From: Antitrichia curtipendula | Taxonomy: Eukaryota; Streptophyta; Bryopsida; Hypnales; Leucodontaceae | Assembly (NCBI GenBank): GCA_951230915.1 | Contig: OX579638.1 | Coordinates: 4,668,696 to 4,732,695, forward strand | DNA length: 64,000 bases | Reading direction: 5' to 3' | Shown: positions 47,712 through 58,751 of the stretch, in pieces | Position numbering within the stretch: position 1 is the stretch's first letter | Layout: the number at the start of each line of letters is the position of its first letter | Translations under genes and position numbers: made by a program | The notes under the pieces: generated by a model | Database searches by the model: none | What the model was told of the DNA's origin: nothing | Seen by the model: only the letters and a program-made list of their open reading frames with translations

Positions 47712-48024
47712 CATTACAAGAATTTTCAGCCCTGGAAGGGGCCGCGAGTTTTGACCCCCCTGGGTGCAATTTCAAAAGCCCTCAAAGCTTTGATTTCGGG
47801 TGCTGACGTGGCACTAATTGTGCCACGTCAGCGCCATGTCAGACTTTTTAATTTTTTAATTTTTAAAAAATTATTATTATTTTAAGAAAAAATTATTATT
47901 TTAATATAAAAAATATTAATTTTTTAATAAAAAAATATTTTTTTAAGGTTCCTGTAATTGCACCACAGGGGTGCCGAAAATCATCTGTTAACAGCCTCTT
48001 CAGGGGCTGAAACTTCTTGTAATG
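47712..48024. mobile_element. 313-bp MITE with CATTACAAGAA ends
   Basis: Left end CATTACAAGAATTTTCAGCC and the inverse right end CATTACAAGAAGTTTCAGCC match over ~33 bases. Near its left third lies a perfect hairpin (47802-47832) with 13-bp arms GCTGACGTGGCAC around TAATT. The middle is nearly pure A/T. A clear target duplication was not found. Confidence 0.7.
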
Positions 48025-50930
48025 TTGTGAGTTGAAAGAAAATCAATTCAAAGTTAGTCATGTCTAAAACTCAGTTTTGTTCAATATGATGTGGAACGAC
48101 TTTCTCTTATGTTGATTTTTTTTAGAACTCCAAAAAAACTTTTTGTGCCTTGGCATGTTGGTATACATCATTTCAGATTTTTATACACAAAATTGAAGGA
48201 AATAGATATTTGTAGAATTTAAAATATCAACAATTTACAAATATGCAAATGATGTTGGTTCTCACAATATTTGAATTTTAGGGGGGATTGAGAGGATGGA
48301 ATAGCATTAGCCATTGTAGAGAGAGTATAGGTTGCAATATGGACCATTGTTACATCTAAATGCCCTTGCATTTGAAATATTTGCGAGAATATTTGTTGAA
48401 TTAGGCAATGCATTCAATTTATGTTTCATAGCCATATAATGCATTTTTAGGTTCAATTTTTTTGTCCAAAGACTAGAGTTCATAATTCACATAAATGATT
48501 CAACAAATTCAAAAAATAATAATTTATCATTTTCAATATCGTCAAAAAATTGCCAATTTTTGAAAAGTCGGTGTAATTTTTGGCAATTTTCAGTTATTAA
48601 AAATAGTCAATTGTCCACCTTCCACGTGATTGTGTCCAAAGTGCATTACTTTTGTACAAGTGGAGAGAATATAATTTTTGTTTCTAAAGATTGAAATGGT
48701 TGAAAAAAGAAAATTTACAAGTTAGTAAAAAATGTCTTTATTATTTTTATTTTTTACTATTTTCTAAAAATCAAATATAAAAGTGTCCATTTTCTTGATA
48801 TTGTCTGTTGTGCTTTTTTGTGCATTACTTTTACTTAGAGTCAAAATTTTCTAGGTCTGAATTTTTAGCAATATATTATTTTCAATGCTTTATAAATTAT
48901 ACATATTTTATTTTATTTTTAAAAATTATTCCAAAAGTCACATTACTCACTCAAATAGGCTATTTTGAGCCAGAAACGGCAAATGTTTCTTGCAACAACC
49001 CACATATTAAACATGTCTATTTGGGGTAGAAATACTTGCTATAAACTTATTCTTTGTTGAGATTTTGAAACAATCTTTAAAATTTGTTATGTTCTTTTCT
49101 TTTGCATAGGTGGTATTGTACTTGTGAAGAACTTTAGGATTGCCAAAAGAAGGCGTTGCACTAAATTATAAGATACTCACTACCTCAAAGAATACCTTGG
49201 GACATTGTTGAAGGGAATCTATGAGGTGCATTATCATTTCAAATCTAGAATAACAACTGTATTTTGGAACAAAGAATATACAATGTGTTTAGCTTCAAAA
49301 AAAGAAGGTTGTAATTTGAAAATTGCAAAGTTAACTTTCATTTTTATTTGACATACACCTCTAAACTCTAAAGATGTGATACCTCTAAAGGAGATTCTCA
49401 ACTTTGTATAACAACAATCCTCTTTATTTCTAATATTATAATATTTGCCACAATAAGCATTCATAACAAATGACACATTATTTATGATGCTCCATTGATT
49501 GTGGATCATGTATCTTGCATCAATTAGGAGTTTCATCAATTGAAGAATAAATAGATGCTAGACAAGGCCCTTTTTGTAGTGAAACTACAAAATTATGAGA
49601 TGTTTGAAAACTTATTTTATGTAGTTGCTCTATAAATACATCTTACTCATATTACAAGTAGGGTTCAATTTGAGTAGCAACAAACATCGTATTTTGTAAT
49701 TTACTAAAAAAACTCACTTAATTATAGTTCTTGTGTTGCTACCTCAGCCTAGAATAAATAAAACAACACACTCAATTGGTTGTCTTTGATATCATATCAT
49801 GTGCTACTTTTGGTTTTTTCTTTGCTTAAAGGTGTAACATTCTCTAATCAAATATTCTTCTTAAAACTCTTGACATTATCTCATTGTAGCTCTTCTTAAT
49901 TATCACAATGGAAAACAACTAATCAAGTTTATTCCAACATGAACCTCTAAATTACAAAGAGGCTCATCCAAGGCTCCTCCAAGACTTTCTACAATCATGA
50001 AATAGATTTGAGAATAAGAGATTAGATACTTTTCTTTAATCTTGAAGTCCCTTTACAACTTTCTCACCATTCCCAATTACCTTGTAAAGTTGCAATTTGC
50101 CTAAAAGTATAAAAGAACACTATTTATCTTTTACCTTAAAACTTCTAAAGTCATTCTAATTTTGGGGAGCAATTGTTAAATCATCATATCTTACCTTCCC
50201 ACTAAGGAATCAAGTTAAATGATATTATTTATATATTAGAGCTTACTTTAGAACCTCTACAGAGTTACAAGGTAGATAATTATGTGAAGTATTGAATAAA
50301 ATCAAATTTACTGAAGTAGTTAACAAACATCAATAGTTTACACTTTACAATTGGGTACTTTCTAATAAGAATCTCTAATTTTTTGAGAAGGATAAATCAA
50401 AGTTGCCAAAAACAAATATCCAAAATTTTCAAAGACCAATGGAAAAAGGTGTAGAAAATCAAATAAATAAATCAAATATTTGAAGTATAACTCAAGTAAT
50501 CTATATTTGGTCTAGCATTCATCATATTTACATTAATTTTTTTATAGTTTACTTGGTTCAATGTTATTAACTCAATATTTAATATAGTTGCCTCACTACT
50601 CTTGTAGTTCACTTATTTGTAATATAGTTGTATCTTGCATGTATTGAACAAGTTGTCCCATATTATTTGTTGATATATATACCAACTTCATGTCCACCTT
50701 CAATTTTGCCTTGAATAATGAAGTTAAAGGCTTACTAATGTTACGTTGGACATTATTGTTGACATAAAAACACAGGTTGTTACATTTGACGTCACCTAAA
50801 ATTCGTCAACTAAAACACAAGTTTCTTATAGTGACAATCAAGGCTAGAATTTTAGCCTTTAAGGCCTACATTAGTTTATACCATTCCAATGTACCATCCC
50901 AAAGTTATAGTGCAAAAGTGTAAATCCAAT
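48025..50930. other. AT-rich intergenic DNA
   Basis: No gene recognised. Two sequences resemble single CACTA-type right ends (TTTTTGTAGTG ending 49581; TTTCTTATAGTG ending 50833), but partner ends were not found. Confidence 0.4.
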
Positions 50931-50931
50931 G

Positions 50932-50996
50932 GTACTTGTATTAGAAATGGTAGTTTGGAAGCATTTTTGGTGAAAACAGTCAAAAACCTTTAGGGA
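50932..50996. mobile_element. Right-end fragment of a family C TTAA element
   Basis: About 65 bases match the last part of the element at 34044-34988 (GGTACTTGTA, GAAATGGTAGTTTGGAAGC, ending CCTTTAGGGA) and are followed by TTAA (50997-51000). The left part is missing. Confidence 0.75.
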
Positions 50997-51042
50997 TTAA
51001 AACAAACAATTCTGTTGCATATGAGAGGCTTTGATCCTTTAA

Positions 51043-51958
51043 TCCCTAAAAGACCAGACTACTGTTTTTGGCATTATAATTTTTTGGGGCAGGTACTTGT
51101 GAGCGGAGATTTGGTTTATTTTGGCCCAAATTTTAATAGAAGGTGTGGATGAGGAGTATCTTTCAGTGTCAAGACATTTGGAAATACGAGTCAAAAGTTA
51201 TTAAGCAATATGTTGGTTGCATGTCAACTCGGGCAGTTCGGGCAGCTTTAAAAAAATCACTTTTTTCAAAAGTTAAAATTTAAAACTGGTTTATTATATT
51301 TATTTATGTATGGAGAGCTTTGAATCATTCCATTTCAATAAGTGAGTCAAAAAGTTATGAGGATTTTTAGTTTGTGGGCAGTTTTAGACTTTCTACTTTA
51401 AAATAAATTTTGAAGTTCTATATTTAATTCAGTTTTCAATATTTTTGGAAAAAATAAGTTGATAGAATGTAGATTGTTTATTTCAACATTTCAACCATTG
51501 GGATTGGTGTTTTTCAATTTTATAAATAAATTATTAATAATTTAGTATTTTGCATCATTCCCTATTTCATTCTACTTAATTTTTTTTTTCTATATATTAA
51601 ACAATTCCAAATGATTTGAAAATTTTCAAGAATGTAGACAACTTGTCATTATCAAAGAAAGTCCAAAGTTACAATCATTTTGTCTTTTTTTTCATGCAAA
51701 TTTGACCTACTGAACTGCAGCTGCCCGGATTTCAGCAGGGTCAAAAAATGGCACTTTTGCAAGTTCAAACACTAAGATCATGCAATCCACACGGTGGATT
51801 CTTTTGAAATTTTTTCCACGTTTTCTTAAACTACTATACTACAAGATCCTACGGTTAAATGCATTCGTAAATAATTTTTTTCAAAAATTTGATATTTGTA
51901 CTAAACATGGCAGTTTTGGAGCATTTTTAATGAAAACATAGTCAAGGAACTTTAGGGG
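51043..51958. mobile_element. TTAA-bounded piggyBac-like MITE, family C copy 2
   Basis: 916 bp between TTAA at 51039-51042 and 51959-51962; colinear with the copy at 34044-34988. Left end TCCCTAAAAGACC, right end AACTTTAGGGG. It starts 42 bases after the truncated copy. Confidence 0.83.
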
Positions 51959-52159
51959 TTAACATTAGTGCACTAGTTTTCCTTCTAAAAAAAAAGGTCC
52001 TAAGGTAGAAGGTTCTTAAATCTACCGGGTTCTAAATGTGTCCCCTTTCTAGGAATGCGTGACATGTTCCTTGAAATATTTATTACTAACATTGATGAAG
52101 TGAGTAGGCTTAAATGGACAATTTATGGACCGCCTACCTTACTCAAGCGTAGCCACATG

Positions 52160-52575
52160 TAAGGTAGTGTGCTCTAAAAGCGTCCATCTTCTTCAAACTG
52201 TCCCTATTTTTAGGTGGAGAATGGAGATGGGGTGATCCTTAAATGGACCAGTTTAGCAGTTGAATGCATGGAGGAAAAACTGTTTTTCTATTGCAAGAGC
52301 CAAAAATCATTGTCTTCAATTTTTGCACATCTCTTTACAAGTTGCAAGTGGACTGATTTTGGAAGACCTATGTTCACAAATAGGTGCCTATGTCCTGAAT
52401 CTTTGAAAATTTATAAGTAATTCAGAAATGCTTGGAAAAATACAAAACCACTTGTGTTAGGTTCCACATCTATTTTTCTTTCTCTGAAAATGATCAAAAA
52501 ATATTTCTGTCTATGGAAGCCTGTGGAAAAGGCAGACCAGCCCTTAAATGGTCGCTTTAAGAGCATACTACCTTA
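52160..52575. mobile_element. MITE, TAAGGTAG-end family copy 1
   Basis: 416 bp with inverted ends TAAGGTAGTGTGCTCTAAAA and the inverse GAGCATACTACCTTA. Colinear with the copy at 56335-56748. It also has inner pairs of CTTAAATGG motifs near both ends (about 52231 and 52545). The superfamily is uncertain because a clear target duplication is missing. Confidence 0.75.
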
Positions 52576-53554
52576 CTTTCTTTCAAATCCACAGCCTCCT
52601 TCCCTTTGGTTTTACGACCTACTATATTTTTTTATATTACGTGCAAAAGGAGAACACAACCATGCAAGCACCAGAATGAGTTTTTTTTTCTCCTTCAATT
52701 TGATTCTACACTGCTCTTGAGAAGTGTGCACAATCTCAACCGCTTTCCGTAGAATGTTGTATACACTAAACTATTCCCTCGGCTAGTGCACTGATGCAAA
52801 AGTTTGAACAATTGGGTTGATTGCACATGCTGATTTCCAAGTTTCCAGTATATCCAAAACACGTAAGATTTTTACAAGAAACTGTCACACATGAAGTGGA
52901 TAAGGGCCAGCTTACATGTGAGCCCAGTGGACAAAGAAAGCAACTAGAAGACAAGAAGAATGCCACCAATGATCGGTAAGCGTGGAAGTAGGAGAGAGAG
53001 TTCCACCAATATCAGTGTATTAGACAATGTAGAAGGAGCATAAAAGTGCTTTCTATATTTCGACCCTGTTGACTCCTCCCACACCGATACTTGTAAGGAG
53101 GCCCTAAGTTGCAGAATCCGATTCTCAAAGTGGAACACACATGTTCCAAGGAGATGTGCTTGTGCTGCATTGAAGCACACATGCCAGGCTGTTGAGTTTT
53201 TCAGGGACCATCCGTCGAAGGTTAAAAAGCTGAACTTATCTGGTCCTTCCTGCCCTCGTCGTGTTTCCCCGGCATTGGCATGATGAAGTGAGTTATGGTT
53301 TCTATTTCTTTCATGCAATGAATATGCTTCAATATTCAGGGAAACAGAGTGAATACCCGGCCAAATGATTCTATTTGTTTGTGGCAAGTTTGTACCAGCT
53401 GGCACTTCTGAAATAGGAAGTGGAATTTCATGCGGAATTGAATGTTCTCTGGCTTTCAGGATGAATAATTGCGAAACATTTGTCAAAAAATAAAAATACA
53501 CTACAAGATGAAAAAAATGTTGACAGAAGGCATGTGGAGATGGTTAAAACAATA

Positions 53555-54123
53555 CTCCCTCTGTCACACTAAAAAACTCCAAAAACTTTCCCTGTGAGGG
53601 ATTAACTAATTTTTTTAGTATTTGTACCAGTGATACATACATTCAAGAACTAGTAACACATCCTCTAGATCTATGTAAAATCTTCAGATTGGGCGCCTTC
53701 ATTTAGGCACTCAAAATCTATGTGGAAAGTATCAAATTTGAGCACTGTTTGTGATGCTGCCAACTTGTCATTCTTGATGATTTAAAGGTTGGTGGCAACA
53801 ATGGGATTGTAGAAATATATGCTCCCAACCTAAATAACGCAACAAGGAAACCTAGCCCCCTTCATGAACAAATCTACATAGCGCCCAAGTGGTCACCGAA
53901 TCCATTGTCAACATTATTGTTTGAAGAAGCAACAAGTACAAGATGCCTCATATGGGCAAGGCAAAGCCTTCTCGGAGAGGAATGCTCCTTGATTGCTTGT
54001 CACTTACTCCCACGAGGTCATTCAATAAATGGTACTTACTCAACAGTCGGAATCGATAAATGGAGCTTTTTAGTGGGATGCAAATTGCGCTTGATTTGGA
54101 GGTTTTTAGTGAGACAGAGGGAG
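53555..54123. mobile_element. Stowaway-like MITE (Tc1/mariner type)
   Basis: Ends CTCCCTCTGTCACACTAAAA and its near-perfect inverse, flanked by TA on both sides (53553-53554 and 54124-54125). CTCCCTCYGT is the classic Stowaway terminus of plants. At 569 bp it is longer than most, without a transposase frame. Confidence 0.88.
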
Positions 54124-54125
54124 TA

Positions 54126-56334
54126 CATGTTTCATCCATAATCAACATACTCATGACTCAATGAAATTTAGACACGTGCAAAGGATTCTTCTTGAGTAGT
54201 GTTTCAAGTGTGCCTCAGAGGGACGGGGTATTATTTACTATGGATGATCTAATTTAAAATTAGCTAGGAGACGTCACAAAATACAAAATTAATTTCTAAA
54301 GGACAAGTGTCCTCTTGGATGACAAATCAAAATTTGAGCAAGTAGATATCTATGGCCTCAATTTTGGCTATGATTTTTTGAAATTTTTCTTTGCAATAGG
54401 AGAATGTATTAGCTTAAGTGGACATATGTTTTTATTTCAATCAATGACCCAAACCAAAAGTTATGCCACCTAAAGTAAAAAAATAGTGTCTAGTGGAAAA
54501 TTTAAAATAATAAGAAATAAATACAGATTTACAAAAATTAATTTCTCGTAGGATATATTTTAATGTAGATTTGAAAGTTACGAAGAGTCTTGTATTTTAG
54601 GCAAGCTAGGCATCATCATGAGTAATAATGCATAGGATTGATCTTTGAACTTAATTTTTATAATTTCCAAAAAAAATAGGTTCACATGAGTTAAATTGCT
54701 CAAATAATATTGTTAGAATTGCCATGATGCAATTACATCTTAGAAACATTGATAGTTTTTCCCCCATATTGTACCTACATATGAAACAATTTTTAAGAAA
54801 GAAATTAAGATTCAATTTTTTCAATTTCTCCTAGATCTTCCACTCAATTCTTCTACATAGAAAATTTAAAATCAAATTTGTAGTGCAAAATTTATTAGTT
54901 GAGAGGATTCAAAGTTTGATACATTAATACAAAAAGGTGAGAAAAAAAAAACATTTATTTTTTTACTTTAAATCCTAAAAACTTGTTATGTACAAGTTGT
55001 GTTTTTGAAAATTCTTTTACACATTCCTATACTTGTCTAGTGTTGGATAAGCAACAATAGTAGAAGAAAAATAAAAAAAATAACACTTTGCATTAGTTTA
55101 GGAATGTTTAATCCTATAAAGAGGCTCATGCTAGAAAGTGACCAATGGATAACTTCTCAAATCATTGCCATTGTAGAAATGAAGATTATCATACCAATCG
55201 TTTCAAAAATTAGATTATTTGGCAAAGTAACTTGATGATAGGCCTCGTCCTTCTAAAATTAATAATAAAATATCCTACTTGAAGATCAAATTTGACATAA
55301 ATTAAGTCATTTTTTATAAAAAAAAGAATGCCACATGTCATCTTTTGAATGATGTGAGGTGACATGCACCCTTGAGAATCTGATGTGGACCTTTGCGTAC
55401 AATATAGCATGAATTTTGAAGAGTTAAATAACCAATACCAAAATAGGGGACAGGTTTCCACACGGTGCAAGGAACATTTGTGGAAAGCTTGTAGCACCAC
55501 GACCGTACTCTTCCTAGCCAGGCACTCAACTCTGTCCCATTTGGGGAGCTTGAGGAAAAATAAATAAATTGGGGACTGAGTACAGCTGTCATTGTTCTAG
55601 TTGCTGGCTGCATCCAATTCTGGGCATCCATTTTTGCAGGATAATTCCATGTCACTCCTATCTTCGAATTCTCCTTTTCCTTACTGTTGCTGGTTCTTGG
55701 ATGGGTACCTTAAAAGATAAGCTTTGGAAGACAGTGGGAACCTTTTGTGGCTTTCATCATTGACACAGTCAGCTAGGCGAGTCTCATCAAATGTTTAAAG
55801 GCCATGTCAGCTTGCGTTGGGGCGCTGCATCACAAGGGAGTGCCCAACTGCCTGCTGCTGTGAATGATAAGAATAAACATAACTTACTGTAGCGTTTGTC
55901 TGTAGCGATGGTCCCCAAGTGGAAGGAAGTCGATTGAAACACGCATCAAAACATGGGCTTGGCCGGTGATGACAACCCATAAGCTGGTACAGGAGATTGG
56001 GGGGTTTTCCAGTTGTCACTTTTCAAGCATGGAATACCTGAATGACGAGTATGCCTGAAAGGACCCCCTTGCCCATGCGTGGACTTTCATGGGGGAGTCC
56101 GACCAGAAAACAAATGTAAGTGGACTACCTTAAGGTGGACTTCCATGATGTTTACATTTCTATGTAAGTAGGTAGAAACTACATTTCACGAGGAGCTTTG
56201 CCTTGGAGCTGCCTCTGCCATCTCCAAACCAACCACCAAACGTCACTCGGTCCCAGTCCCCGCATGCAAATACCTACCTGATCAGCAAACAAATTGAACA
56301 CCGGAAGTGAGAAAATACCGATGGCAAGTCTTGA
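54126..56334. other. Intergenic
   Basis: AT-rich to about 55330, then more balanced composition to 56300. The minus-strand frame at 55338-55655 shows no recognisable domain. Confidence 0.4.
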
Positions 56335-56748
56335 TAAGGTAGGATGCTCTAAAAGCGACCGGCTTCTTCAAATCAACCCTACAAAATGGTACTAAATAGA
56401 TATGAGTTGGTCTTTAAATGGACCACTTTATTCATTGATTGAACCCTCCAAAAAAGTATTCTTTATTGCAAGAGCCAGTCATTGGCCTTGATTTCCTCAA
56501 ATCACTTTAGAAGTTGTAAGTGGACTCATTTTGGGAGACCTAGGGTCACAAATAGGTACCTACAACTGAAATCTTTGAAAATTCATAACTAATTCAAAAA
56601 TGCTTCAATAAATATGAAACGACTTGGGTTAAGTTTGGCATCCATTTTTCTTTCTCTGAAAAATGAGTGAAAAATATTTCTATTCATGAAAACCTACGCA
56701 AAAGATGGACCAGCCCTTAAATGGGCGCTTTTAGAGCATCCTACCTTA
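56335..56748. mobile_element. MITE, TAAGGTAG-end family copy 2
   Basis: 414 bp with 23-bp perfect inverted ends (TAAGGTAGGATGCTCTAAAA plus GCG). Flanks share CTTGA (5' side 56330-56334; 3' side about 56752-56756), possibly a decayed 8-bp duplication as made by hAT elements. Confidence 0.78.
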
Positions 56749-56752
56749 GTCC

Positions 56753-57650
56753 TTGAAAAACAAGGAATATCTAACTCTTCAATCCAGACGACACGAAAAT
56801 GTGAGCATTACTATAAGCAACAACAAATATCCAACAACTGAAAATCAACCCTATCATCCTATTATACAAAAAATTAGATCCCACCTATATCTAAATGCCT
56901 ACAAACCTATTACACTAGCCAACACTATTATATGTGAACTATTTACAAGCACACTACAAATACTTTAAGCTTCATGAAGAAAACATCAATACTACATGAC
57001 AACCACAAAGCTTTAGACAAGAATGATGTACTGCACTAAAAGTAAAATTATTCATAGTAATACTAAAAAATATTAGATTTATATTTAAAAATATATATAT
57101 ACTATTCATAGACTTCAAAAATAATTTTGAATCAATAGACCACCTAAGACTACTAGCTTTAATGAGGGACCTTGGATATCCACAAGATGTCATCAATCTT
57201 CTTGGAAATATATACATTTATTCTGATGCTATTTTTTACTAGAGATGGCCACTTTGATTACACAAAACATGTACCAATTTTCAAAGGAAACATACAAAGA
57301 GACACTCTTAGTCCCTATTTATTTATACTTTTTTTTGAACTACTATTTTGATGGTTAGAACAAAACAACTATGGATACACATTCCACACATCAATAACAA
57401 CCATACATTTTGTAACCTACGCTGGTGATCTAGCACCATTTTATTTCCTAAACATGATAGAATAAAACTCATGAAAATACCTCACTAAACTACTATACTA
57501 TCACATCACTAGTCTAGGTCAAATCATCACTACATTAAGAAATACACATATTATCACTAGAAATACAAAACACCTACACCACTCATCAAAAAAGCCCTCT
57601 GTATGGCCACCAAACTATTCTTGCAACACAAAATACAACGCAAGATGCCT
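56753..57650 (+). pseudogene. Decayed non-LTR retrotransposon reverse transcriptase
   Basis: Reverse transcriptase motifs appear in order on the plus strand, in shifting frames: KPITLANTI (about 56905), FIDFKNNFESIDH (57105-57143, with the first catalytic aspartate), then LGYPQDVINL, a degenerate YKETLLVPIYLYFF block (about 57300), and TYAGDLA (57415-57435), in which the usual YADD has become YAGD. Many stops and shifts. It is not the same family as the LINE further right. The TTAA element beginning at 57713 lies just downstream. Confidence 0.7.
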
Positions 57651-57712
57651 ACATCCATGCATGCGTTATGATCATGACTATAAACTACAATTACAGTATC
57701 AACAACTATTAA

Positions 57713-58124
57713 CCCCTCACCGCCCAAGGCCTAACTATGTCAAAAAACAACCTTGCTTTTCAAGTGTTATAAGTCTAAATGTATGTAAGGTATGAAAATC
57801 TCAACCGTACAATCTTGTAGTGTGCATGTTGTAGATGGTGTAAATTAAATTTAAAGTCATTTGACCGTATAGATTGAAAGATTATAATGTTCTATTGTTG
57901 AAAAAAGATGCTGAAATTTTCCTAAAAACATAGTTGGAGGTGCAATTCGATTTCTAAACCTACTCAAATGAAAAAAATTTAAACTATAAAGTGATTCAAA
58001 ACCAAAAGACAAACACTCTGGTGGAAAAAAATCATTCAATTGACTCACTGCGTTTGCAAAATTGTTTTGAAATGTCAAAAAACAGTGAATAAAGTAGTAA
58101 AAAAACACATCTATGGCTGAACCT
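57713..58124. mobile_element. Left part of a family B TTAA element (truncated)
   Basis: TTAA (57709-57712), then CCCCTCACCGCCCAAGG, and colinear similarity to 28442-28855. Similarity ends abruptly near 58124; the right ~550 bases are missing. Confidence 0.8.
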
Positions 58125-58750
58125 ATGTGAGTGATTTTCCCGTGTGAAGGAAAACCACCCCTAGAGTTGGCCGAGGGGGAGTGTATGGGACTCTAGACCT
58201 ATATTGCCTTCCAAGCAATGGACTCCCATTTTAAATGCTCAAAATTATCCTAAAAGCCCTAAACAAATTGGGGGCAGCTCACGTAAAATTATCAATTTAA
58301 GTGTCTTAACCTCCAAATTCACTCAATTATAGACTAAATAGATTGAGGTAGCTTCCTATGCAAAAATCTAATTCAATTGGGCAATTTAGAGTTCAAAATG
58401 GTCCAAATTGGGCCTCAAATGAAAGTTACAGCACACTACTCATCCATGCAATACCTAGATTCACTATGTATTGACCTTGTATTCTCCTTGAATTTCCTAA
58501 ATTCAACACTAATTCATTTATTTACTCTTTTGGGGGCAATTTAAGTATTACTCCTATTTTATCATTCACACTTCCTAACCCTAATTTGGCAGCGCTTCCG
58601 CACTTTGCCTTTAAACCCTAAAAATGAGACCCGCATTCATGCATCATTTCCTACTCATCAAATCCCTCAAATCCACCATAGGCCTCTAACAACACAATTG
58701 GACCTTCATTCATCCATGGTACAACAAAATCATGGTGTAATCATTATTAC
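58125..58750. other. Intergenic
   Basis: No gene recognised between the truncated TTAA element and the LINE end. Confidence 0.4.
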
Positions 58751-58751
58751 A

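Noticed and set aside
49575..50833. TAGTG-ended sequences at 49581 and 50833
   Set aside because: Look like CACTA right ends, but there is no partner end or duplication.
52944..53501. 185-codon minus-strand open frame
   Set aside because: No recognisable motif, non-ATG start, and no sign of splicing or codon bias; it could be real, but nothing supports it.
55338..55655. 105-codon minus-strand open frame
   Set aside because: No domain, repeats or neighbours that support a gene.
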